Source: Streptomyces sp. NRRL F-6131
GTDB lineage: Bacteria; Actinomycetota; Actinomycetes; Streptomycetales; Streptomycetaceae
DNA length: 64,000 bases
Assembly: GCA_000719695.1 (NCBI GenBank)
Contig: JOHN01000006.1
Span: 108,226-172,225 of the forward strand
Direction: 5' to 3'
The translations under genes were made by a program, and so were the position numbers. A model generated the notes under the pieces. It was not told where the DNA came from. It searched no databases and saw nothing but the letters and a program-made list of their open reading frames with translations. This document shows, in pieces, positions 34,275 to 42,710 of this stretch (its first letter is position 1; each line of letters opens with the position of its first letter).

Positions 34275-34937
34275 ATGAACCCCGTGACCCCGATCCCCCC
34301 GACCGCCGCGCACGGCACCGCGCTCACCGAGCGCGTCATCGCCTCCGTCGAGGCCGACCCGCACCGGCCGATCCTGGCCTACAGCCCGTGGGCCGGACCG
34401 TGGCTGACCGGCGAGCCCGAGCCGCTGCCGGCCGACCTGCTGGCCGACGCGGTCTTCCCCAGCGGGCGGCCGCTGCCGCCGAGCCTGCGGCGCTGGCTGG
34501 CCTTCGACGCCGGACTGCTGCGCCGGTTCGGCTGGCTGGACGGCGACGGCCGGTTCACCCCCCGGTCGCTCGGCGAACTCGCGCACGACGAACTCGGCGA
34601 GCTCTGGGGATCCTGCTTCGACCCCGTCTCGGACCGCTTCGACGAGTGCTTCCTGCTGCCGGGCGGCTCCGACTCGCGCCGGGTCCTGGCGACCGGGGTG
34701 GGCGACGCGCACGGCGAGTACCCGGTGTACGCGCTCGACGTCGACGACCTGCCGTGCATCGAGCTGATGTACCCGGGCCTGGACGTCTACCTGGCCGACA
34801 CCTGCGGGCTGTTGACCATCGAGGGCGACGGCTACTCCTCCCTCGCCGAGGACGCCGTCTACGGCCGCCGGATGCTCACCCACGCCCACCAGGTGTTCGG
34901 CGGCGGGTTCGCCGAGGAGTGCCTGCCGGACCTCTGA
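34275..34937 (+). CDS. Hypothetical protein (SMI1/KNR4-like features)
   Basis: A 220-residue acidic soluble protein. I do not recognise it with certainty. The order of segments, with LPADLLADAVFPSGRPLPPSLRRWL near the start and later VYALDVDDLPCIELMYPGLD and VYLADTCGLL, somewhat resembles the SUKH (SMI1/KNR4) superfamily, members of which are immunity proteins or bacterial housekeeping proteins. No toxin gene is adjacent, so an immunity role is not supported. ATG 34275 is the first good start; a weak AGGACA is upstream. It ends 18 bases before a set of 12-base tandem repeats. Confidence 0.6.
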   Translation: MNPVTPIPPTAAHGTALTERVIASVEADPHRPILAYSPWAGPWLTGEPEPLPADLLADAVFPSGRPLPPSLRRWLAFDAGLLRRFGWLDGDGRFTPRSLGELAHDELGELWGSCFDPVSDRFDECFLLPGGSDSRRVLATGVGDAHGEYPVYALDVDDLPCIELMYPGLDVYLADTCGLLTIEGDGYSSLAEDAVYGRRMLTHAHQVFGGGFAEECLPDL

Positions 34938-34954
34938 GCGGAGCGCCGCTCCCG

Positions 34955-35002
34955 CCCGTCCGGTCGCCCGTCCGGTCGCCCGTCCGGTCGCCCGTCCGGT
35001 CG
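34955..35002. repeat. 12-base tandem repeat, four perfect copies
   Basis: CCCGTCCGGTCG is repeated at 34955, 34967, 34979 and 34991, followed by a degenerate fifth copy. It fills the short space between the convergent hypothetical gene and the DinB-like gene. No hairpin is evident; the repeat is a candidate variable-number locus. Confidence 0.85.
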
Positions 35003-35023
35003 CCTGTCCGCCCGTTCGTCCGC

Positions 35024-35530
35024 CTACTCGCCGACGACCCCGTCGATCGCCTCGCGCAGCAGGTCGGCGTGGCCGTTGTGCCGTGCGTACTCCTCGATCA
35101 TGTGGGTGAGGACGTACCGCAGCGACACGGCCTCGCCGCGGAAGTCGACGGCGTCGTCCAGCGACTCGAAGGAGGCGGCGACGGCACGGGCGCGGGCGCA
35201 CTCCTCGTGCCAGAGCTCGAACGCCTCCTCGACCCCGGCGTCCTCGACGTGGAACTCGGCGAAGGTGCCGTCGACCCGGCCCGGCCAGGGCGGCCGGACG
35301 TCCTCGGCCTTCAGGACGAGGCGGAACCAGCTCCGCTCCACCGAGGCCGCGTGCCGCACCAGGCCCAGCAGCGTGAGCCCCGAGGACGGGACCGCCCGCC
35401 GCCTCAGCTGCTCGGCGGTCAGGCCCTCGCACTTCATGGCGAGGGTCGCCCGCTGGTAGTCGAGGAAGGAAAGCAGCGACGTACGGTCGTCGGCCACCTT
35501 GGCGGGGTGTGTGCGCTGGTCGTCGGTCAT
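35024..35530 (-). CDS. DinB/DUF664 family protein
   Basis: A 168-residue four-helix-bundle protein of the DinB/DUF664 group, the fold of mycothiol-dependent S-transferases and maleylpyruvate isomerase. The motifs of the family are visible: YQRATLAMKCEGLTAEQL, SLTLLGLVRH-type segment GLTLLGLVRHAASVERSWF with one metal His, and HMIEEYARHNGHADLLREAI with the other two His. It may bind divalent metal and use mycothiol, but the reaction is unknown. ATG 35530 is the first start in frame after the domain begins; a ribosome site is not clear. Confidence 0.85.
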   Translation of the reverse strand: MTDDQRTHPAKVADDRTSLLSFLDYQRATLAMKCEGLTAEQLRRRAVPSSGLTLLGLVRHAASVERSWFRLVLKAEDVRPPWPGRVDGTFAEFHVEDAGVEEAFELWHEECARARAVAASFESLDDAVDFRGEAVSLRYVLTHMIEEYARHNGHADLLREAIDGVVGE

Positions 35531-35639
35531 CGGGCGATCATGACCGGGCCGCCTTCCCGCAGGCCACCCCGTCCGCACTGTGGACGGCGCGGCACCGCCG
35601 GGAGGTCGACGCGCCGACCGCGGAACCTGGACCGGCGGC

Positions 35640-35867
35640 ATGGCCCGCCGCATCAACGAGTTCGTCGTCGACGCCACCGACCGGGACCAGGAGGCCGAGT
35701 TGGAGCGGCTGCTCGCCCTCGGCGCCCGGCCCGCCGACGTCGGCCGGACCGGCGCCGAGAGCCGGCACGTGCCGGCCGATCCCGAGGGCAAGGAGTTCTG
35801 CCTCCTGCGCACCCGGCTCCGCCCGGTCCGACCGCTGCCGGACCCGCCTTCGCCGGCGGCTTCGTGA
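35640..35867 (+). pseudogene. VOC/glyoxalase-family remnant, C-terminal half only
   Basis: A 75-residue frame that matches only the second half of the Glyoxalase_6-type VOC proteins: INEFVVDATDRDQEAELERLL, LGARPADVGRTGAES, then HVPADPEGKEFCLLR. Family members need about 115-130 residues and two such halves for one metal site. Only 110 bases lie between the DinB gene start and this frame and they do not encode the first half. ATG 35640 lacks a ribosome site. I infer a truncated gene, though a half-domain protein working as a dimer cannot be excluded. Confidence 0.55.
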
Positions 35868-35881
35868 CAGACTGGCCCGCC

Positions 35882-36328
35882 ATGGGTGAGAGCGACGCGG
35901 GCGAGGCCGCGCGGGGGCTGCCGCTGCTCGTGGTGGACGGGGCCAATGTCGTGGGCTCGGTGCCCGACGGCTGGTGGCGGGACCGGCGCGGCGCGGCCGA
36001 GCGGCTGCGGGACGCCCTCGCGCCGCTCGCCGTGCGCGGGTTGCCGGGCGGCGAGCGGGCCGATCTGCCGGAGTGGGCGCGGACCGGGCCGCTGGAGGTG
36101 CTCCTCGTCGTCGAGGGCGCCGCCCGCGGCGTCACGGCGACGCCGGACGTCCGGGTCGAGGCCGCGAGCGGCAGCGGGGACGACCTGATCGTGGACCTCG
36201 TCGCGGCGGCCCTGACCACCCGCCCCGGCCGGAACTGCCTGGTCGTCACCGCGGACCGCGAGCTGCGCGCCCGGGTCACCGCCCTCGGCGCCACCGTGAC
36301 CGGGCCCCGCGCGGTCCGGCCCTCCTGA
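35882..36328 (+). CDS. NYN/PIN-like domain protein
   Basis: A 148-residue protein with the features of the NYN/PIN nuclease superfamily: LLVVDGANVVGSVPDGWWRD near the N-terminus (Asp and Asn of the active site), GSGDDLIVDLVAAALTT in the middle (two Asp), and VVTADRELRARVTALGATV with a further Asp. These acidic residues bind metal in RNases of this fold. Homologues in streptomycetes are sometimes labelled NTP pyrophosphohydrolase, without evidence I know of. ATG 35882 begins 15 bases after the VOC remnant, so the two may share a transcript. Substrate unknown. Confidence 0.65.
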   Translation: MGESDAGEAARGLPLLVVDGANVVGSVPDGWWRDRRGAAERLRDALAPLAVRGLPGGERADLPEWARTGPLEVLLVVEGAARGVTATPDVRVEAASGSGDDLIVDLVAAALTTRPGRNCLVVTADRELRARVTALGATVTGPRAVRPS

Positions 36329-37052
36329 CCTCGACGCCCGCCCCCGGCTCCACCCCCGCGCCGGGTGGAACGTGCACGCCCGCGCCGCCCCGTCACCCGG
36401 CGGCGAACTGTTCGACGGCGTCATCCTTTCGGCGGACGGACGCCGGGGCGGCGTGACGGCGTCCACGGCCACCGCCCGGCCCACCGGGACCGGGCCACCC
36501 CCCGCCGCGCCCCTCCAGAGCCCCTCCACAGCCCGGGAACGACCGGGCGCGGCGCCGTCCTTAGCACGAAGTCGCCCGTGCTCGTGGCAAGTTCACCCGG
36601 AGACCGCTCGCATTGGCGAACCGGGGGCGAGCGCCGGTTCGGGGCGTGCGGGGCGCGGTAAACCTGGTGCCATCACCGGCCCGCCCACGGGTCCGGGGGT
36701 CCGGCCGCACCGCTCCCGCCGGTGCGCGAAGCGCATGGCCACGGCGGGTCGCGGAGGACCGGACCGACCGCGGCACCACCCGGCCGCACAGCGAGCGACC
36801 ACGACCGGTGGCCGGCACGGCCCCCGGCGTCGGAGAGGAGAGACAGCGGCAGCGGCAGCGGACCGCACGACCCGGTCCGGCCACCGGCACGCGCCCACCG
36901 TCCCCGGGCGCCGCACGGCGGCGGCCCGGAGGATCGCGCACCACCCGCGCGACCACCCGCGCACCCCGCACCGCACCGCTCCGAACCCGCAGACCCACGG
37001 GCCGCTCGCCCGTCCCTGTTCCCCCACTCTTCCGATCGTTTGAGGATGTTGA
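36329..37052. other. 724-base spacer before the conservon, no gene seen
   Basis: Several frames are open because of GC content but none has a credible product or ribosome site. The last part before 37053 is rich in short CGG and CAC runs. Just before cvnA the composition drops and GAGGA forms the cvnA ribosome site. The conservon promoter must lie in this stretch; I could not identify it with confidence. Confidence 0.5.
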
Positions 37053-38783
37053 ATGCCTGGTGCTGGTTCGTCACCCGGACGCCGGCGCTCCGCCCCCGTG
37101 CTCGTCTGGCTCCTGCCCACCCTCGTGACGGCCGCCGTGGCCGCCGTCGCCGTCGCCACGGCCCCCGCCGACTCCCGTGTCCAGGTCGCCGTCTGCGCGG
37201 CCGTGGGCACCCTGGCCGTGGTCCTGGTCGCCGCCGAGGCCGCGCGCCGCGGCCGGGCGACGGAGGACCTGCGGGCGCGGGCCGTCCAGCGCGAGGGCGA
37301 GCTGATCCGCCGGCTGACCCGGCAGGAGACCGAGTACATCCGGCTGGCCAAGTCCGTGCTGCCCGCCGCCATGACCCGGCTCACCCACGGCGAGGGCCTG
37401 GAGGACGTGGTCAACGCGTACACCCTCCAGGACGTCACGGTCGGCGCCGAGTTCCGGACCGCCCAGCAGACCCTGCTGCGGGCCGTCCTGGAGACCGTCG
37501 AGAACGAGGAGGCGCTGCGCGAGTCCTCCCGGCGCTCCTTCGTCAACATCGCCCGCCGCGTGCAGGCGATCGTCCACCGGCAGGCCGCCGAACTGCGCTC
37601 CATGGAGCACCGGCACGGCAACGACCCGGCCGTCTTCGACGACCTGCTGCTGGTCGACCACGGCAACGCCCTGATCGGCCGCCTCGCCGACAGCATCGCG
37701 GTGCTCGGCGGCGCGCGCCCGGGCCGTCAGTGGAACCGGGCCGTGCCGTTGTACAGCGTGCTGCGCGGCGGCATGTCGCGCATCCTCGACTTCCAGCGGG
37801 TCGAACTGCACCCGGTCTCCGAGGTGGCCGTGGTCGGCCCGGCGGTCGAGCCGCTCATCCACGCGGTGGCCGAGCTCCTGGACAACGCCACCCGCTACTC
37901 CCCGCCGCACACCAGCGTGCACCTGACCGCCGTCGAGGTGCAGACCGGCATCGCGATCGAGATCGAGGACGGCGGCCTGAGCCTCAGTGAGGAGGGCCGG
38001 GCCCGCGCCGAGCGGATGCTCCTGGAGGCCCAGGCCGGCATCGACCTCAACGAGCTCGGCGAGACCCCCCGGCTCGGCCTCGCGGTCGTCGGCCGGCTCT
38101 CCCGGGCGTACGGCTTCCAGGTCTCGCTGCGGCCCTCGGCCTACGGCGGGGTTCGGGCGGTGCTGGTCGTGCCGCAGGAGCTGATCACCACCGCGCCCGC
38201 GACCGGGCGCGCGCACGGCATCGGCGTCACCGGTTCGTCCGGGCCGGAGCCGGTGGACGACCGTCGCTCGCACACCTCGCCGCCGCCGCGCCGGCCGCTC
38301 TCCGGGTCGCTGCCCGGGCCGCTCAGCGGTGGGGAGGACGTCCCGGTGGTGACCGAGCGGACGGCGACCGGGCTGCCCCGGCGGCGTCGGCACGCCGCGC
38401 CGACCGGCCGGATCGGCGGCGCCCCGACGACGACCCGGACGACCACCACCCGCACCGTCGGCACGACCGGCCGGACCGGGACGACCGGAGCCGCCGGGAC
38501 GACCGGCCGGGGCGCCGGCGGCGGCGCCCCGGGCAGCACGGGCGCCGGCGGCCGGGCCGACGGGCGCGACGGCTACGGCAGCGGCACGGCCGGCCGGGCC
38601 GACCCGGCCCAGGGCCGGACCGCCGGACCGCCCGGCCGCCCCGGCGGTGCCCCCGCCGACCCGGAGCGGGCGGTGCAGCCGGGCCTCTGGCTGGCCGCCT
38701 TCACCGAGGGGATCAACGGCGCGGGCACCGCCGACCAGGACAACGGAGACTCGACCGGGACGACGGGGAGGGACCAGCGGTGA
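37053..38783 (+). CDS. cvnA: Conservon sensor-like ATPase CvnA
   Basis: A 576-residue membrane protein. Two transmembrane segments lie at about 14-36 and 44-62; a cytosolic helical region follows (RQETEYIRLAKSVLPAAM), then a histidine-kinase-like ATPase domain with the N box AELLDNATRYSPPHTSV and the G boxes IEDGGLSL and RLGLAVVGRLSRAYG. It lacks a clear phosphorylated His. The last 190 residues are a disordered Gly, Thr, Arg and Pro rich tail. In conservons CvnA-D form a membrane complex likened to G-protein-coupled receptors and affect development and antibiotic production. Its stop overlaps cvnB as GTGA. ATG 37053 follows GAGGA. Confidence 0.93.
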   Translation: MPGAGSSPGRRRSAPVLVWLLPTLVTAAVAAVAVATAPADSRVQVAVCAAVGTLAVVLVAAEAARRGRATEDLRARAVQREGELIRRLTRQETEYIRLAKSVLPAAMTRLTHGEGLEDVVNAYTLQDVTVGAEFRTAQQTLLRAVLETVENEEALRESSRRSFVNIARRVQAIVHRQAAELRSMEHRHGNDPAVFDDLLLVDHGNALIGRLADSIAVLGGARPGRQWNRAVPLYSVLRGGMSRILDFQRVELHPVSEVAVVGPAVEPLIHAVAELLDNATRYSPPHTSVHLTAVEVQTGIAIEIEDGGLSLSEEGRARAERMLLEAQAGIDLNELGETPRLGLAVVGRLSRAYGFQVSLRPSAYGGVRAVLVVPQELITTAPATGRAHGIGVTGSSGPEPVDDRRSHTSPPPRRPLSGSLPGPLSGGEDVPVVTERTATGLPRRRRHAAPTGRIGGAPTTTRTTTTRTVGTTGRTGTTGAAGTTGRGAGGGAPGSTGAGGRADGRDGYGSGTAGRADPAQGRTAGPPGRPGGAPADPERAVQPGLWLAAFTEGINGAGTADQDNGDSTGTTGRDQR

Positions 38784-39187
38784 TTCAGCCACGGACCAAC
38801 ATGGACTGGCTGCTCAAGCAGTTGGCGGACGAGGTCCCGCACGTCCGGAACGTCATCGTGCTCTCCGCGGACGGCCTGCGGATGGCCCAGCACGGCACCG
38901 AGACCGACACCGCCGACCGGCTCGCCGCCGCCTGCGCGGGCCTGCAGAGCCTGGCGGCGGCCGTCGGCCACGAGTTCCCGCACGGGGACGGCCGGATGCG
39001 GCTGGTGGTGATCGAGATGGGCGGCGGCTTCTTCTACCTCATGGCGGCCGGCGCCCGGGCCTTCCTCGCGGTGCTGGCCGACGAGGGCGTGGACGCCGGG
39101 CTGATGGGCCAGCGGATGCGGGACCTCGTCGCCCGGATCGGCGAGCACCTCAGCACGCCTCCCCGAAGGGGCGAGCCCGTCGCATGA
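38780..39187 (+). CDS. cvnB: Conservon roadblock/LC7 protein CvnB
   Basis: A 135-residue roadblock/LC7-domain protein. The pattern MDWLLKQLADEVPHVRNVIVL followed by SADGLRMAQHG and the strands MRLVVIEMGGGFFYLMAAG is typical. These proteins act as regulators or GTPase-activating partners of the small GTPase made by cvnD (the MglB/MglA pair is the analogue). GTG 38780 overlaps the cvnA stop, and its own stop overlaps the cvnC start as ATGA. Confidence 0.93.
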   Translation: MIQPRTNMDWLLKQLADEVPHVRNVIVLSADGLRMAQHGTETDTADRLAAACAGLQSLAAAVGHEFPHGDGRMRLVVIEMGGGFFYLMAAGARAFLAVLADEGVDAGLMGQRMRDLVARIGEHLSTPPRRGEPVA

Positions 39188-39543
39188 GCACAGCCGGCCG
39201 GGACTGGGGCGAGGACGCCCCGGAACGCTTCTACGTGATCACGCGCGGCCACACCCAACCGGCCGGACGGGCCGCGTTGGACCTGGTCACCCTGATCGTC
39301 TCCCGTGCGGAGCCCACCCCCTCGATGCCGCCCGAGCACGCGGCGATCCTGCGCCTGTGCGGATCGCCGCTCTCGGTGGCCGAGATCTCCGCCTATCTGC
39401 GGCTGCCGGTCAGCGCGGTCACCGTGCTGCTGGCCGACCTCGTGGCCGAGGAACGGGTCGAGGCGCGCGCCGCCGTCCCGGCCGCGCTCCTCCCCGACCG
39501 TGCCCTGTTGGAGGCGGTGATGCATGGACTTCAGCGGCTCTGA
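39184..39543 (+). CDS. cvnC: Conservon DUF742 protein CvnC
   Basis: A 119-residue DUF742 protein. It shows FYVITRGHTQP at the start (usual: R.Y..T.GRT.P), LDLVTLIV, and a winged-helix-like C-terminal part with PEHAAILRLCGSPLSVAEIS and LRLPVSAVTVLLADLVAEERV. Its exact function in the conservon complex is not known; the C-terminal part resembles a DNA-binding fold. It overlaps cvnB by four bases and cvnD by 20, so expression is tightly coupled. Confidence 0.92.
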   Translation: MSTAGRDWGEDAPERFYVITRGHTQPAGRAALDLVTLIVSRAEPTPSMPPEHAAILRLCGSPLSVAEISAYLRLPVSAVTVLLADLVAEERVEARAAVPAALLPDRALLEAVMHGLQRL

Positions 39544-40144
39544 CACGGTGCTCGGACCGGCGCACGAGGACCTCCTGCCGGACTCGGCCACCGCGGCCGT
39601 CAAGGTGGTCGTGGTGGGCGGCTTCGGCGTGGGCAAGACGACCCTGGTCGGGGCGGTGAGCGAGATCCGTCCGCTGACCACCGAGGAGACGATGACCCAG
39701 GCCGGGGCCGGCGTCGACGACCTGGCCGGGATCGAGCGGAAGTCCGAGACGACGGTCGCGATGGACTTCGGCCGGATCAGCATCAGCGACGAACTGGTGC
39801 TGTACCTGTTCGGCACCCCCGGGCAGGAGCGGTTCTGGTTCCTCTGGAACGGCCTGTTCGAGGGCGCCCTGGGCGCGGTCGTCCTGGTCGACACCCGTCG
39901 GCTGGAGGTCAGCTTCGACGTGATCGGACGACTGGAGGACCGCGGCGTCCCGTTCGTCGTCGCCGCCAACGTCTTCCCCGGCTCGCCCGCTCACCCGGAC
40001 GAGGAGCTGCGGGCGGCCCTGGACCTGCCGCCGGAGGTCCCGATCGTCGCCTGCGACGCCCGGATCCGCGAGTCCGGACGGGACGTGCTGCTCGCGCTCA
40101 TGCACTACCTCTACGACCTCGCGGAGACACCCCCGGCGCGCTGA
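39524..40144 (+). CDS. cvnD: Conservon small GTPase CvnD
   Basis: A 206-residue Ras-like GTPase of the MglA/Cvn type. The P-loop is GGFGVGKTTLV (residues 32-42), a G3-like segment is FGTPGQERFWFLW, and the usual NKxD base motif is replaced by NVF in VVAANVFPGS, as in other CvnD proteins; the SAK-like motif is VACDAR. It cycles GDP/GTP under control of CvnB and is thought to signal from the membrane complex. It begins inside the 3' end of cvnC. The P450 gene follows after 52 bases, completing the CvnA-E layout. Confidence 0.93.
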   Translation: MDFSGSDTVLGPAHEDLLPDSATAAVKVVVVGGFGVGKTTLVGAVSEIRPLTTEETMTQAGAGVDDLAGIERKSETTVAMDFGRISISDELVLYLFGTPGQERFWFLWNGLFEGALGAVVLVDTRRLEVSFDVIGRLEDRGVPFVVAANVFPGSPAHPDEELRAALDLPPEVPIVACDARIRESGRDVLLALMHYLYDLAETPPAR

Positions 40145-40196
40145 CGGCCGCGCCCCCACCGCCCTCCCGGGCCGCCCACCACCTCCTGGAGACACC

Positions 40197-41723
40197 GTGA
40201 CCACCCCGTTCCGCGACGACGCCACCCTCGCCCCGCCGGCCGGCTGCCCCGCCCACCGGGCCGGCGCCCCGGGCGCGCCGGACGACACCGACCTCGACGG
40301 CACCGGCCCCGACAGCACCGACCCGGAGGGCCACGAGCCCGGCCTCGACGAGCTGCCCGTCGCGGAACTGCGCCGGCTCTACGGTCCCGAGGCCGAGGCG
40401 GACCCGGCCGGCCTGTACGAGAAGCTGCGCGCCGAGTACGGGGAGGTCGCGCCGGTCCTGCTGCACGGCGACCTGCCGGCCTGGCTGGTCCTCGGGCACT
40501 CCGCCAACCTCACGGTGATGCGCACGCCCTCGCGGTTCTCCCGGGACTCCCGCCGCTGGACGGCGTTCCGGGAGGGCCGGGTCGGCGCCGACTCGCCGCT
40601 GATGCCGGTCATCGCCTGGCAGCCGCTCTGCGTCTTCGCCGACGGCGCCGAGCACCGGCGGCTGCGCGGCGCCGTCACCGACGGCCTGAACGGCACCGAC
40701 CGGCGCGGCGTCCGCCGCTTCGTCACCCGCTACACCGCCGAGCTGGTCGCGGAGTTCGGGCCGACCGGCCGGGCCGAACTGGTGAGCCGGTTCGCCGAGC
40801 ACCTGCCGATGCTGGTGATGACCCAGCTGGTCGGCATGCCCGAGGAGTACGGCCCGAGGCTGGTCGAGGCGGCGCGGGACCTCATGAAGGGCACCGAGAC
40901 CGCCATCGCCAGCAACGAGCACGTGGTGGCCGCGCTGCGCCGGCTGGTGGAGCGCAAGCGGACCGATCCCGGCGCCGACCTCTGCACCCGGCTGATGCGG
41001 CACGAGGCGGGGCTGACGGACGAGGAGGTGCTGGAGCACCTGCGGGTGGTGCTGCTGGCGGCGAACGAGACGACCGTCAACCTGATCGCCGACACCTTGA
41101 AGATGATCCTCACCGACGAGCGGTTCCGGGCCCACCTGTCGGGCGGTCACATGACCGTGCCGGACGGGCTCGACCAGGTCCTCTGGGACGCCCCGCCGAT
41201 GTCGCTGGTCGCCGGCCGCTGGGCCACCGGGGACACCGTGCTCGGCGGCCGGCGGATCCGGGCCGGCGACATGCTGCTGCTCGGCCTGGCCGCCGGCAAC
41301 GTCGACCCGGTGGTCCGGCCCGACCTGGCGAAGCCGCTGCACGGCAACCGCTCCCACCTGTCCTTCGGCAGCGGCCCGCACGAGTGCCCGGGCCAGGACA
41401 TCGGGCGGGCGATCGCGGAGACCGGCATCGACTGCCTGCTCACCCTGCTGCCGGACCTGCGGCTCGCCGTCCCCGAGTCGGAGCTGACCTGGACCTCGGC
41501 CTGGCTGTCACGGCACCTGGTCGAGCTGCCGGTGGAGTTCACCCCGCGCGAGCCCGAGCCCGTGGCGGAGGCCGCCGCGGTGGTGGCAGCTCCGCCGCTG
41601 CCCGCGCCCACGGCCCCGGTGACCCCCGTCCCCGGGCCGACACCCGTCGGGCCCTCCCCCGACCTCGTCCCCCGCGCCCGCCGCGGCTGGTGGGCCCGGC
41701 TCACGGGGTGGTTCCGCCGCTGA
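40197..41723 (+). CDS. Conservon cytochrome P450, CYP157-like without ExxR
   Basis: A 508-residue P450. The heme ligand is Cys 397 in LSFGSGPHECPGQDIG (residues 388-403), and the I-helix has LLAANETTVN. The K-helix, where P450s carry ExxR, reads LDQVLWDAPPM (residues 325-335): neither the Glu nor the Arg is present. This matches the CYP157 family of conservons, known to lack ExxR (EQSLW in CYP157C1); here even the Glu is Asp. About 50 extra N-terminal residues and 80 C-terminal residues (proline-rich, ending RRGWWARLTGWFRR, a possible amphipathic membrane anchor) extend the usual 400. GTG 40197 follows CTGGAG. The function of these P450s is unknown. Confidence 0.9.
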   Translation: MTTPFRDDATLAPPAGCPAHRAGAPGAPDDTDLDGTGPDSTDPEGHEPGLDELPVAELRRLYGPEAEADPAGLYEKLRAEYGEVAPVLLHGDLPAWLVLGHSANLTVMRTPSRFSRDSRRWTAFREGRVGADSPLMPVIAWQPLCVFADGAEHRRLRGAVTDGLNGTDRRGVRRFVTRYTAELVAEFGPTGRAELVSRFAEHLPMLVMTQLVGMPEEYGPRLVEAARDLMKGTETAIASNEHVVAALRRLVERKRTDPGADLCTRLMRHEAGLTDEEVLEHLRVVLLAANETTVNLIADTLKMILTDERFRAHLSGGHMTVPDGLDQVLWDAPPMSLVAGRWATGDTVLGGRRIRAGDMLLLGLAAGNVDPVVRPDLAKPLHGNRSHLSFGSGPHECPGQDIGRAIAETGIDCLLTLLPDLRLAVPESELTWTSAWLSRHLVELPVEFTPREPEPVAEAAAVVAAPPLPAPTAPVTPVPGPTPVGPSPDLVPRARRGWWARLTGWFRR

Positions 41724-41747
41724 CGGGTTCCCGGGGGTCGACCGAGG

Positions 41748-41794
41748 CCCGCCCGGTTCCGCGCGGGCGCGTCCCCGGCGGAACCGGGCGGGCG
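41748..41794 (+). terminator. Terminator of the conservon
   Basis: A perfect 16-base inverted repeat (GCCCGCCCGGTTCCGC at 41748-41763, complement at 41779-41794) with a 15-base loop, 25 bases after the P450 stop. Confidence 0.88.
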
Positions 41795-41866
41795 CCGATA
41801 GAGTCGGCCCGAACCGGGCGCGGCCCCGTCGCCGCGCCGGAAGTCCCGACCGTCGGAGGGTGTCCC

Positions 41867-42520
41867 GTGTCCCTGGTCCGCGTCCACAACTTCTCGGTCT
41901 CGCTCGACGGCTACGGCACCGGCGAGGGGCAGAGCCTGGAGGCGCCGTTCGGTCACGCGGGCGAGCGGCTGCACCGCTGGTTCTTCGGCACCCGGACGTT
42001 CCGCGCCATGCACGGCGGCGACGACGCCGAGGGCGGGGAGACCGGTGTCGACGACGCGATGGCCCGCTCCTGGGGCGACGGGATCGGAGCGGAGATCATG
42101 GGGCGCAACAAGTTCGGCCCGCAGCGCGGCCCGTGGCAGGACCACGAGTGGAACGGCTGGTGGGGCCCGGACCCGGTGTTCCACACCCCGGTCTTCGTGC
42201 TCACCCACCACCCCAGGCCCACCGTGGAGATGGCGGGCGGCACCACCTTCCACTTCGTCGACGGCACCCCGCAGGAGGTGCTCGCCCGGGCCAAGGAGGC
42301 CGCCGGTGGCCTGGACGTCCGGATCGGCGGCGGCCCGAGCACGGTCCGCGCGTTCCTCGCCGCGGACCTGATCGACCATCTGCACGTGGTCGTGGTCCCG
42401 ATCCTGCTCGGCCGCGGCGAGCGGCTGTGGGACGGTCTCGAGGGCCTGGAGGAGCGGTTCCGCATCGAGGCCGTCAGCAGCCCCAGCGGGGTCACCCATC
42501 TCACCTTCACCCGGCCCTGA
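41867..42520 (+). CDS. Dihydrofolate-reductase-family protein (RibD C-terminal domain)
   Basis: A 217-residue protein of the RibD C-terminal/DHFR fold. Indicators are the N-terminal VHNFSVSLDGYGTG, the MGRNKFGPQRGPW segment, VFVLTHHPRPTVEM, and the NADPH-binding VRIGGGPSTVRAFLAADLIDH followed by LHVVVVPILLGRGERLWDG. Members are annotated as riboflavin biosynthesis or dihydrofolate reductases, but stand-alone ones have mostly unknown roles. GTG 41867 has GGAGGG at the ideal distance. It is a single-gene unit after the conservon terminator. Confidence 0.88.
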   Translation: MSLVRVHNFSVSLDGYGTGEGQSLEAPFGHAGERLHRWFFGTRTFRAMHGGDDAEGGETGVDDAMARSWGDGIGAEIMGRNKFGPQRGPWQDHEWNGWWGPDPVFHTPVFVLTHHPRPTVEMAGGTTFHFVDGTPQEVLARAKEAAGGLDVRIGGGPSTVRAFLAADLIDHLHVVVVPILLGRGERLWDGLEGLEERFRIEAVSSPSGVTHLTFTRP

Positions 42521-42710
42521 ACCGGCGGCCGATCCCTTCGGCCCGGCCCCACCCCCCGGCAACCACGCCGCCCCGGCGGGGAGTTGCCCGCCGTTCGGTC
42601 CGTGTCCGACCCGTGCCCGGGTGACGGCGTGAACTCCTTCGACGATCACGCCGTCCGATGGTCGGCGGCCCCGCGCCGGGCCTGTCGGCGGGCCCCGGCA
42701 TACTGGCGCC

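Noticed and set aside
34955..35002. Tandem repeats considered as a possible CRISPR or origin iterons
   Set aside because: Units are 12 bases without spacers and there are no cas or replication genes.
34187..36328. 713-codon continuous plus-strand frame
   Set aside because: It runs out of frame through the 34275 gene and opposite DinB; only its last part from ATG 35882 is a real gene (NYN-like).
36329..37052. Possible hidden gene in the 724-base spacer
   Set aside because: Open frames exist on both strands, but none has a ribosome site, a consistent codon bias or a recognisable product.
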